Assembly: GCA_002007465.1 (NCBI GenBank)
Contig: LNAC01000003.1
Location: forward strand, 9,399,515-9,463,514
DNA length: 64,000 nt
Direction: 5' to 3'
Source of the DNA: Ailurus styani
Lineage: Eukaryota; Chordata; Mammalia; Carnivora; Ailuridae
Shown here one piece after another: positions 1 to 11,200 of the stretch. Positions within the stretch are counted from its first letter, which is position 1. Each line of letters opens with the position of its first letter. Under the pieces are notes generated by a model. The model had not been told where the DNA came from and made no database searches. It worked only from the letters and a program-made list of their open reading frames with translations. The position numbers were made by a program, and so were the translations under genes.

Positions 1-93
1 ATTTATATTCTGTATAAAATAGTTTTTTGGAAGAATAAATCCATGCATGCATGGATGTGGATGTGAAATATAATAGATTCCTAGAATTAAAGT

Positions 94-328
94 TTATTTA
101 CCTAGGAAGCGCGCCCGAGAGAAGTCTTTGAAAATGGGCACAGAGGTTTTGGGTGGACTCCAGAAGGCATTTGAAAACTTGAGAAAACGGCCTCTACCGA
201 GGAACACTACCAAGACCATAGCAAGTTTTGTGACTGAAGCCAGAATTTTTGATGGAATCCCGTCTGTAGTGGGATTCAGTGTTTGTACTTTGTACCAGGG
301 CTGCACTTTGTATACAGTGAGTGAGTAA
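94..328. other. Unexplained segment open on both strands
   Basis: A relatively GC-rich patch (GCGCGCCCGAGAG near 109) reads as a 66-codon ORF on + (128-328) and a 70-codon ORF on - (94-306). I recognise no domain, signal peptide or repeat family. It may be a decayed processed copy, an unlisted repeat or chance. In human, RBM11 lies upstream of LIPI on the opposite strand, but neither frame here resembles an RRM protein. Confidence 0.25.
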
Positions 329-330
329 TC

Positions 331-1839
331 AATTCTTACTTGAAGAATTGAGGAAAGTTAGGGGGAAAAAAATCCTAAAAAAAAAATAAACGTAAGTAGA
401 AGAAAGGGAGAAGAAAACCCACTCAGAATCTCAGTAGATGGATAAATCAACTGTCAGCTGTTAACTTGGCTTCCTTTCTGAAGAGTCCATATGTCTAAGA
501 AAGACCCCGAAATTATCCTATAAACATACAAGTAATCAGGACATTGGCTAGTAGCGCTGATAATTCATTTTGCCTTGAAGGAGGCATGAATGTACTTGGT
601 TGGTGGACCAAAGAAACCCCATCTTTTCTAATGAAAAGGAACACATCTTTGGAACCCTGATTTCTAATTTAACTCTGACATTATTTAATTTTATGACTTT
701 CAGTAATTTCACCTTCTGGAATTCAAGTTCTATTTCTTAAGGAGTGGATTGGGCTAAAGTAATTACAGTACTTCATTTAGTAGGTATTTTTTAAATGCTT
801 GCTATTGCCAGTCACTGTCTTTACTCCTTGGGGAACAAAGGTTTAAGTATAAAGATCTATCGTCCTAAAGCTTTCAGCATGATGAGAGAGAAAGACTTCC
901 CAACAAAATTATGTGTCAGTAACTTCAGTAGTCACCTTCTGTTGATATCCTAAGTATTTAAGTCCTGTCTCCATTTTTCCTTTCTTTCCTCTGTCATCAG
1001 CATTGTTGTGGTAGGGTAAGAAGGGATTCAGGAAACTAGCACATTGTAGTTACATAACAAATATATGTTGATCAAGTGAATGGATGCGTGAAGGTCTAAA
1101 CTATGTGTAATACTATTGATTTTTTAAATTCATTTATCTCATAAATCTTAACCAAGTGAACATATTCCCTCTTTAATTTCCCCTCAGTCACAGCTGATGA
1201 GTTGAATCTTCAGGTTTCATTGTAAGATTTGCAGTGCACATTTCTGATGTGAAATAAACCTGTAGCTGTATTTATAAATAATTAACAATCATGTTGTCTT
1301 GCTATATTGAAGTTTGCGTCATACTTTTAATTTTTTACAACTATGTATGCTTTACAACTATGTATGCTTTTAGCATTCTTATCACATCCTTTTTCCTTTT
1401 GACAGAACCTGAGTTTATGGTGTTTAGACTTCTAGAGTACTTCTTTAATATTATAAGCTCTGAAGGTCAGCTCATGCAGTTAGCTGTTTATTCAAAATTT
1501 GACCTAAATATATATCATTTTTCTGATTTAAGCTTACTGTATTTCCTAACTTATATTGAATAAGTAACACATTGAAATAAACCTAGCAGTAGCTAAAAAA
1601 ATAATTTTTTCTCAGCATTTCTTGGACCATTAGTCAAATGTAAGATTTAATGGGTTAAATGTGTGTAATACTATAAAGAATTAGCCTTTCTTCACTTATA
1701 CTAGGATGTTTTATACCCCTAACTTCTGTATTCAAAAATGAAAATGTTTATATATAATATATGTAAAACTATAAGCTTTGTATGTAAATCGATCAGTCAG
1801 TCTATCTATCTAAAACAAGAGCTTCTTTCTCCCTTTCTT
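331..1839. other. Upstream flank, no gene seen
   Basis: AT-rich sequence without recognisable exons. The 90-codon ORF at 1291-1563 is low-complexity and hydrophobic, with a short duplicated piece (TACAACTATGTATGCTTT twice near 1336-1371). I would not call it a gene. Confidence 0.5.
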
Positions 1840-2176
1840 TGCCCAACTGACTCTTACTCTTTTTTGTAGTTCTGCCCAGGCACCATGTCCTATAAGGCTT
1901 CCCTGAACTCTGCACTCTAGATTAGCTGACTTCCCTGCTGTGTGCGGCCATGGTTCCTTAGATACACCTTTTTCAAGTCCTCCTCACTGTGAATTTCTAT
2001 AGGGTAAATATATTTCAGTACTTAGAACAATCCTTGACATATCTGTGGATGTATCATAAGTAGTTGTTAACATAATACTGTTTGAATAAGTGAATGTCTT
2101 TACTTTGTGTGTCCAACTACATTATGCCTAGAAATCAGTACATGCTTAATAAAAGTTGCATCAATGAATGAGTGAA
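1840..2176 (+). repeat. L2 LINE 3' remnant
   Basis: Resembles the L2 tail: a protein-derived stretch, then words like CAGTACTTAGAACAATCCTTGACATA, an 'agtagttgtt' run and TTGAATAAGTGAATG. A second short tail-like piece lies at 2125-2176. Strongly diverged. Confidence 0.55.
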
Positions 2177-2177
2177 T

Positions 2178-2328
2178 GGGCACCTGGGTGGCTCAGTGGG
2201 TTAAAGCCTCTGCCTTCGGCTCAGGTCATGATCTCAGGGTCCTGGGATCAAGGCCCGCATTGGGCTCCCTGCTCAGTGGGGAGCCTGCTTCCTCCTCTCT
2301 CTCTGCCTGCCTCTGCGTACTTGTCTAG
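2178..2328 (+). repeat. CAN SINE, + strand, 3' truncated
   Basis: Begins GGGCACCTGGGTGGCTCAG and runs through the CT-rich part, but it has no A-rich tail. Confidence 0.9.
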
Positions 2329-2564
2329 TGGATGCTCTTTCTAATATTGACCTCACTTTGTCTTCACTTTTTTTCCTACCCTTGTTTTTTCTTTATTCTG
2401 ATTATCCTAACCATATTTGTCCCAAGTAAATATAGCTTTTTTGTTTTACTTGTATTAGATGCTTCTTGTAAAGAAATATTTTTAATGTTTAAAGAAATAA
2501 AGTAAAAAAATATTAATAAGTCTACCATGCAGGGATAAACATTTTGGAGGAAAACCTAACTTTG

Positions 2565-2571
<7 letters not shown>

Positions 2572-2615
<44 letters not shown>
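2572..2615. repeat. (TA)n microsatellite
   Basis: About 22 uninterrupted TA units immediately before the A-rich target of the next SINE. Confidence 0.98.
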
Positions 2616-2620
<5 letters not shown>

Positions 2621-2623
2621 CAT

Positions 2624-2806
2624 TTTTTTTATTTTAAAGATTTTATTTATTTATTTCACAGAGGGAGAGAGATCACAAGNNNNNNNNNNNNNNNNNNNNN
2701 NNNNNNNNNNNNNNNNNNNNNNNNNNNNNNNNNNNNNNNNNNGACCCTGAGATCATGACCTGAGCCGAAAGCAGAGGCTTTAACCTACTGAGCCACCCAG
2801 GCGCCC
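2624..2806 (-). repeat. CAN SINE, - strand, body hidden by gap
   Basis: The reversed tail (AAAGATTTTATTTATTTATT) and reversed head (CACCCAGGCGCCC) are visible. The middle is the N run at 2680-2742. Flanked by a TATAAAA-CAT-like duplication. Confidence 0.92.
2680..2742. other. Assembly gap (63 N)
   Basis: Run of 63 unknown bases inside a SINE body. Confidence 0.99.
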
Positions 2807-2898
2807 TATAAAACATATTTTAAGGAAAATAAATTTTACTATACATATTATTTTGTTAGCTTGCCTTATCTCCTCTTCAGCTACATGATGGAGACTTT

Positions 2899-3091
2899 TT
2901 TTTTATTATTAAAGATTTTATTTATTTATTTGACACAGAGAGAGAGGTCAGATCACAAATAGGCAGAGAGGCAGGCAGAGAGAGAGGACGAAGCAGGCTC
3001 CCCGCTGAGCAGAGAGCCTGATGCGGGCCTCGATCCCAGGACCCTGAGATCATGACCTGAGGCTTTAACCCACTGACCCACCCAGGCGCCC
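2899..3091 (-). repeat. CAN SINE, - strand
   Basis: Full-length. Perfect target duplication TGATGGAGACTTT at 2886-2898 and 3092-3104, inserted in the old L1 piece. Confidence 0.95.
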
Positions 3092-3210
3092 TGATGGAGA
3101 CTTTCTATACCAATTAATATTGATTTATCTACATCACTAATTTTAATCCACAGTATATACATAATTAGACTAATCCCCCACTGTTGGACATTTACATTGT
3201 TTCCATTTTT

Positions 3211-3406
3211 TTTTTTTAAGATTTATTTATTTATTTATTTCACAGAGGGAGAGAGATCACAAGGAGGCAGAGAGGCAGGCAGAGAGAGAGAGGGGGAAGC
3301 AGGCTCCCCGCTGAGCAGGGAGCCCGATGCGGGCCTCCATCCCAGGACCCTGAGATCATGACCTGAGCCGAAAGAGGCTTTAACCCACTGAGCCACTCAG
3401 GCGCCC
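3211..3406 (-). repeat. CAN SINE, - strand
   Basis: Full-length, with target duplication ATTGTTTCCATTTTTT on both sides (about 3196-3210 and 3409-3424). Confidence 0.95.
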
Positions 3407-3600
3407 ATATTGTTTCCATTTTTTAGCCATTATAAAAATGCTGAGATTAACATCCTTGCTCATATGTCTTTGTGCACATGTGTTATTATTTCTGTGGGAA
3501 AATATTTTGGACGTTTGATTGCTGAATCAAAGGGTAAGACCATTAAACATTTTGGCACATATTTCTAATTTATACAAAAAGATTGTACCAAAATATATTC

Positions 3601-5228
3601 TGATAAACAATGACTCCCCCATCTCAGTATCCACTACTTAAATACCTGTTATAATTACTGTAAAGTGCCTAGAAGTATACCTGGTACATAGGGCTCAATT
3701 TTATATTTTCATCCTTCTCATCCTCATTATCACTTTTATCATATTATTTATATTGTATCCATGTCTGTAAACTTAAAATCAGTTTTTATTTCGGAGGACT
3801 AAGTAAGCATGGAAATATTCTCTTAATAAACTATAAATATTTATATAATTTGCCATTTCTCAGTATTCTGCTATTTAATGCAGTGGATGATAATTTTATC
3901 ACTGTTGACAGTAAGTAAAAAATGTGAAAATAGTATAGTTTTTCACATTTTGAAACTCTGCTATGTATTGTACTGTCTTACATGCCAAGTTGATATTTTC
4001 AGTATGAGCTATTCAGAATGGTAAAGATGAAAATAATGTGTAAATTAATATTTCCATGTCATATCACAAACGTAAAGGAAAACTGTTAAATAGGAAAGAT
4101 TTATCTTTTAATTTAAGTATAAACTTGTTAAGAATCTCTTTTAACATGTATGACATTTATATTACCTTTCCTCATTCCAAAATGATGTGATCTATTCCTA
4201 TCTTTGTTGGAGAACTGCATTGGTGGTCTCCAGTCAAATTATAGTAGTGGACTCCTTCTAAAAATGAAGTTTCACATAAAATCCCTAGAGATCAAACAGT
4301 TTTAATTGATGATTTTTAAATTTTTCACGGTTTTTAAATGAATATCTCCTTTTGTTTGTGGATTCTCTGAAGTACCTCCCAAACCTTGATTAGTTTCTGC
4401 TGATCAATGATAGGAATTAGGGACTTCTGTTCTTAAAGTATCTTTGGGAATTTACAGAAACTTGAATTTATAAAAAAAACAAATTAATTTTTGAACTGAT
4501 CGTGCATGTACTTACAATGGTTCTCCATTTTCCAGCCCTACTAAAGTCTATTGCTAGAAGGAAAATAAGGGGGAAAATAGAGTTAAAAAAAAACACATAA
4601 TTTTTAAATGTTTGTTACATTAAAAACAAAAATATTTTTTATTTTCCAATTGTAGAACTCAAGGACAACCTAGCATTTTAGAATTTTAAAATAGCCACTG
4701 AGTTTAGGCAAAATTACACAAACATGAAAAAGTCATATTTTATATTTGACAGCTTGATGGATATGGATTTTATCATTGATTTTATGGTATATGAAGACAA
4801 CTTAGTTTGTAATGAAAATGAACGTAAACCACAACGTTTTCTGACTCTTTCCATTTCTAGCATTTTTTTAACATCACGTTTACTCTAGGCTTTGAACAGA
4901 CATATTCTTCCCGACCACTTCTGAAATCTTGAGGTTAAGAAGAGTAAGGAAAGATGTAATTACCTTTTTTTCCCCTTAAATTTAACGTGGGCAGCAGTTT
5001 GTGGCTTCTTAGAGTTTTGACTTAAAATTCCTCTCACCACCACAAACCAGATAAGAGAAAATAAACCACCTTACCTTTTCTATAAACAGGGAGGAGCAAA
5101 AGGTCAGGAATCTTTTATGCTAAAACCTACCAGACTCTGACAATCTTACCAAAGAGAAACGTTAATGAAGTTCAGAATTTCTTTTTTGCTGCATCTGAGT
5201 GCTGCTTGTACTTTTTTTTGGATTCCAA
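3601..5228. other. LIPI upstream region, no gene
   Basis: AT-rich; it should hold the LIPI promoter and 5' UTR. No TATA box, CpG island or clear 5' exon could be picked out. A perfect 12-bp inverted repeat lies at 3919-3951. Confidence 0.45.
3919..3951. repeat. Perfect inverted repeat, 12-bp arms
   Basis: AAAATGTGAAAA at 3919-3930 and TTTTCACATTTT at 3940-3951, with a 9-base loop. Confidence 0.9.
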
Positions 5229-5274
5229 ATGAGAGTATATATTTTTCTCTGTTTGATGTGCTGGGCGAGATCTG
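5229..5274 (+). CDS. LIPI: LIPI exon 1 (start codon and signal peptide)
   Basis: Encodes [15 protein letters not shown] plus the first base of codon 16. The run is hydrophobic and ends in a small-residue site suited to signal peptidase. It matches the human LIPI N-terminus almost exactly, which fixes the start. The Kozak context is modest (C at -3). The donor is gtaaga at 5275 and the exon ends in phase 1. It is too short to show up as an ORF. Any 5' UTR exon further upstream was not identified. Confidence 0.92.
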
Positions 5275-8200
5275 GTAAGAACTAAATGATTTGATTTATC
5301 TTACCAAATTGTGTGTAAGATACTCAGTACGGTCTTTAGTTCTGGGATAGAGAATTTTATGACATCATAGTATGAAAAAAAATAGTATGATCTGGGTACT
5401 AATTATATCAAATGGGTAATTATGAAGAAAGTTTGTGTGTATATATATGTGTGTGTGTGTGTTTCTTAAATTGTATATTCTGTATTTTATTTAATTTCCA
5501 GAAAATTAATAACTGAAATCCTTTTACAGGAAGATGTAAATAGAGCACAAAAATATTCAAAAGGAAGTTAGAATAATTCAGTAATAAATAAATTCAATAT
5601 TTGAAAATCATGACTTACTAAACATCTTGTTTCAATTTCAGTGCTCAAGTAATCTTACTTTTAAGGAAACTTTTTACATAGGGAAATTGCCAATTGCAAA
5701 GCAAACAAAGTAAACATATACTACAACTTTTTTTTTTTTTACCTATTATGCTAAAGTATAATAAAACCCAAACAGATTTAGGGTAATAAAGTAGAATTTT
5801 ATTCTCCTGGTTTACCGGTTTATGGTAATAAAGTTTATTAATGTTAGTATATCATTTACTTCTTTCTGGTAATAAAGTAGAACTAGAACTACCTGTTCTA
5901 CTTTATGATCATAAGTAACAAATTTAAAATTCATGATGAATAGATTTTTATGCCTTTGCAAAGGCAGATGGTTTTCTTTGTTTTAAATTTTGTTTTAGAA
6001 AAAAATTCTTGAATGCATCTTTGAAAAACCTTAAAATATCACCTAGAAATTCAAATTATTTCTTGTTTCTTTTCAATGGATAGTTGAGTTAATCAAATTC
6101 TAGAAATGTTTGAGTTTTACATTCAAATGTAGAATCTATCTAAGTGATATTAATATATAGTTGATTATATTTTTCTCATTTAGATGTTTCTTGATAGATA
6201 TTTTACATTTGTGTATGATAGTGGCATCTTAATTTAGAAGTCAGAGAAATTTAAAGTCTAGCCCTCTAACTTTGTGTCATTTATAGTTTATATCATTTTT
6301 TTAAAGGTTTTATTTTTTTTAAAGATTTTTATTTATTTGACAGAGAGAGAGAGAGAGATTACAAGTAGGCAGAGAGGCAGGCAGAAGGAGAGGAGGAAGC
6401 AGGCTCCCCGCTGAGCAGAGAGCCCGATGCAGGCCTCCATCCCAGGACCCTGAGATCATGACCTGAGCCGAAGGCAGAGGCTTTAACCCACTGAGCCACC
6501 CAGGCACCCAGTTTATATCATTTTAATATCATAGTTTATACTCCAAACTCATGTGGCAGACTTTCTAAGATTATTGTTTTGATTAGTACTTAGAAATTAC
6601 CTCAATTTTCAATTTGGAAAGCTAATATAATTACTATGTATGTTTCTGTCTCTGTTGACTGAAATAGAACAACAGGCCCTTTAGATATTAGTGACAGTAA
6701 ATAGAAAATAAGGAAATTAAAGATTTCAGTTATTCTCAAAATCATTTGTAACCCATGCAAACTCTTAGTGCTCCCTCTCATTTTCCTTGAAATCCCACAT
6801 GCCTAGGAAGTGGTTGAATTTTCAGTAATTAATTTCATGTAAGTATGTTTTATTCAAATTATGAATTCCCCTTCCTTCTCCACTAGAGATTTTGATATGT
6901 GCCTCTGAGAGAGCCCGTCTCACACTCCTCAACATGAAAATCATTACATGATTACATCTGCCTTCAAAAAAGGAAAAACATTCTGAAAAACCCAGATTAT
7001 CAGATGGTTTAAACATTTTTAAATGGAGGGATGTCTGGGTGCCTTAGTCGGTTAAGCTGCCAGCCAACCCTTGATTTTGGCTCAAGTCCTGATCTGAGGG
7101 TCCTGGGATCATCCCTGTGTGGAGTCCCATGTGGAGCCCATATCAAGTCTCTGATGGGGCTCCACATGGGCATCCATGCTCTGTGGGGAGTCTGCTTGAG
7201 TATTCCCTCTCATGCTCTCCCTCTGCCCTTCCCCTTGGCTCACACTCTCTCTTTCTCTCTCTCAAATGAATATTTAAAAAAAATTTTTTAATGGAATAAA
7301 AAGGGAATGGGCTGAACAAACTATGTACAGATTTGTATCTATATGCACATATATTCATATTATATTTATTTTATATTTATGCTATATATTATATTATTTT
7401 GAATATATTTATTTTATATAAATATATTTGTATATATTTATTACATATTTATATATTTTATATATTTATTTTATATATATGCATATATATTCTTAGTACA
7501 GTTTCTGATTCATATTAAGTGCTTAAATGGTAGTTGTAGTTGCAAGGGTCAACAAATATTTCTGTATCCGGGCCAGATGGTGAACATTTTAGGCTTTGAG
7601 GGCCATACAATTTCTGCTGTATCTATTCAGCTCTGTCATTGTAATATGGAAACTGCTGTAGGCAATTCATAAACTAATGAGTATGGTTGTGTTCTAATAA
7701 AATTTATTATAGACAATAGCATTTGAATTCATTGCCATCTTCACATGTCACAAGATAGTATTATTTTAATTCCTTTCAACCATTTAGAAATGTAAAAACC
7801 TGCCTTCTCTTGCCAGCCAGATTTGGCCCTCAGGCCATAGTTTGCCAAATCTCACGTTCCAGTAACTTGGAAGAGATATTAAAGATACTTACTTCTTCTT
7901 CCTCATTTTACAGTTGAGGACAGTGAAATTCAGAAAAATGGAGTCATTTTTCTAAGATAACACTTGTAATATGCAATCTAAAATACTCGGGAATCTTATT
8001 TAAAGTACAAAGTCTTATCCACAGGCTGGATGTGAAGCCCAAGATTCTGCAATTCTGATAAACTCCCAGGTGATGCCTGTGGGTATGTGAGACTACACTT
8101 TGAAAAGGGAGAGTGTAGAAATTTGTAGAACCCTACTTAGTAGGCTTTGTAGCACATTGATCTTTCCAAAACCCATGGCACTCTGAGCTCCTTGACTCAA

Positions 8201-11200
8201 CAAATTCATCATTATTTTTCTCTACATTGTATAAAAAATTATATATTTATATAAAAATTTTGTAAAATTTGTGTAATTTGTATTAAAGAATCTTTCTGAT
8301 GGGACTAGTAATTTGTTTCGACCGATTTGCTAAAATCACATGCATAAAAGCAACTTTTCTCTTGTGTGTGTTCTGTAGATTATTTTCTTTATGATTATCA
8401 TAGAGATTACACGTAACATCCTAAAGTTATGACAATCTTTCTCAAATTGATATTCACTTCACCTTAAAAAAATAGACATCAAAAAAAACTTAACTTTTAC
8501 ATAAATAGCTACTTCTTTACGGCTCTGTTCTTTCCTCATTTTCAGTTATTATGACACAAATTTTATCTTTATATTGCATAACATTAACATAAATTTATAA
8601 TTGTACTTATGCATTTGTCTTCTAAATTCTGTAAATCGAGATACAAAAATAGTGTTTTTTATATTTGTTCATGCATTTGCCTTTTCCAGAGCTCTTTATA
8701 TTTTAATATGACTTTAAGTTACTGTCTAAAATCTTTTCATTTCGACTTGAAAGCTCCCATTAGCATTTCATGTAGAGCAAGTCTATGGTAATAAACTCCC
8801 TCAGCTTTTGTTTGTTTAAGGATGTCTTAATTTTGCTCTCATTTTTGAAGGACAGTTTTGCTAGTCATAGAATTCAGGTTTGAAAGTTTTTCTCTTTCAT
8901 CACTTTAAATACATAAATACATTATCTCACAGCCTTCTGGCCTGCAAAGTTTCTGCTGAGAAATCTGACAATCTTATTGGGGATCCTGGTAAGTTTTTGA
9001 TACCTAGAACTTTATTTTTCTACTCCTAACTTAATCTACCAGAATTGAGTCAGTTTAATGTTTTTTAGGAGTTTTAACATATACTAGTTAACATTTTTTA
9101 TCATTTAAAAACTTTTGTTTTTATTTTCTCTACCTGATATTAATATTACCAATGTAATCAATTATATGATGTCCCAATAAAGCTAAACAAAATGAAAAAA
9201 AACAATAACTCATTCCCTCTGTAGCATTTGACTTAAAGAAGTGTTACTCACACTTGATGGGGTAAGGCGGGAATTGATTACACAGCAGCCAGCAACTTGG
9301 CTCTTTTGCCCCCCTCCCTCTCCTCTTCTATCAGGCCAGACCAAGGATATTTTCACGGTGATGGCAGAAGTATGAGTGGCCAGCCCCCCAACATTTAAGC
9401 CCATTTCAAGCCTCTGCTTACATTATATCTACCAGGGTCCTATTTTCCATGGCAAGCTGTATATTTGGGCCCATATCAAGAAATGAGGCAAGTCACCAAT
9501 TTATGATGGTAGAAGAATGACTCAAAAGTTACAGGGCAAATGGCTTAGATTCAAGAAAGGGTGATGATTTGGAGGCACCCTTATAATCGAGTACACCAAC
9601 CAGCTTTCCTTTTATTTTATGTTGTGTAGAATATACCTCCCCATTTCTTTAAAATTTCCTATGTACTTCTTAAACTTATAGCTAAGTGTCATTTAGAAAA
9701 ATTATTTAAATTCTAGTTACTTAATATACAGTGCAACGTTGGTTTCAGGAGTAATTTTAGTGATTAATCACTTACAACACCCAGTGCTCATTTTTTGAAT
9801 GAAAGCTGAGATTCTTTGCTTTTTAATGGGCAATTTTTATACAATTACATAACTTGATATACCATATATATTTTTTCTCTAGTGTAATTGTGTCATTTTG
9901 TTTCATGTTTTCTACTTTCTATATTTTTTCATTTTCTTATCTTTTGTGTATATACACTGTTTGCTGTGCTTTTTTTTAGTGTGTACAAAGTTACATGTAC
10001 TGTTTTATATAGTACAGTGGTTAACATTCAAGGTTTTCAGTATCTTTTTAAAGCTACACTTATCTATATATTAAAATCTTAAAAAACTGACATCTTATGA
10101 ATCCCTCAGTTAAGGAATTTTTGTACCACACTTACTTTCTCTATACTCCTTTTAACCTATAGTCCCATCTTATTAGTATATTGACTTATACTAATAACTA
10201 AATATTCTTAGCAAATATTTGAATAAGAATGCCTTTGATATTGCATGTATGTTTCACTCAGTCTTATAATATATACACTTGTACTGGTGTCTTACCTATT
10301 TCCATCTGAACTTTTGATCTTTTTATACTATGAGTTTCTGTGGATCTTGTCTTCAATAAATCTAGCATTTATTTAACAGTGATGTCAGGAGCTGTACAAT
10401 GTCATTTATGAGTGGTGTACTTTAGGAAGGATACAAAATCATTAGGCCACAAACTTTTTCACTTATAACTTTCATTCATTACACTTTTACCTGTCTAGTG
10501 TATGGTTTTGGAAGACAAATCTGAAGTCATCCTGACTTCCTTCTTCTAATTTAACATGGATTTTCTGCCTTGGTGTTTTTAGGATATTTTTCTCTTTCTC
10601 AGTTGGTTAAGCATCTGCCATTGGCTCAGCGTATGATCCCAGGGTCCTGGGATCAAGTCCCATATTGGGCTCCTTGCTCAGAGGGGAGCCTGCTTCTCCC
10701 TCTGCCTGCTGCTCCCACTGCTTGTGCTCTCTCATGCTCTCTTTCTCTGATAAATAGATAAATAAAATATTAAAAAAACAAACTAGTTTCTAGGAAGCCT
10801 TTTGGTGAGTCTGATTAACTGATGTCCTCTAGATTGTGATGCGTCTATTAAGGTTGCATACCCTGATATGCATTTATTTCCTTAGTGATTATAAGTGCAA
10901 CCCTCTCCCTCTCCAGTTCCTTCCCACCCCAGGGGAACAGTGCTGAATCATCACTTCCTGTCCCATATCTGTGTTTCCCTTCATAATTGAAATCTTTCTT
11001 CCTTCATTTCTTACTATCAGGTGAGCATTCCATGTTTTAGCACATGTAATGTGAATTTTTATTCTACAATTGCATTGTTTTATTTTTTTGAATTGTAGTA
11101 TCTCATTTTTCCACTTTTAATTTTATGCTATTATTTTTTTACCTTAACAAATTTTCTCTTAATGTCCTCCTATTTTTGAGACATGATTTTCTTGTATTGG

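Larger units (their letters stand above)
2807..3600 (-). repeat. Old L1-type 3' segment, interrupted by two SINEs
   Basis: Words such as GTTGGACATTTACATTGTTTCC, TAGCCATTATAAAAATGCTG and GATTGCTGAATCAAAGGGTA match the reversed 3' portion of mammalian L1M elements. Decayed, with no coding capacity. Confidence 0.6.

Noticed and set aside
1..330. First exon of RBM11, expected upstream of LIPI on the opposite strand in human
   Set aside because: No RRM-like start or matching peptide on the - strand; it must lie beyond the left edge, if present.
6319..6507. Recurrent peptide [20 protein letters not shown] in many ORFs (also 36802, 52783, 54708, 60106)
   Set aside because: It looks like a protein family but is only the translation of one frame of the CAN SINE.
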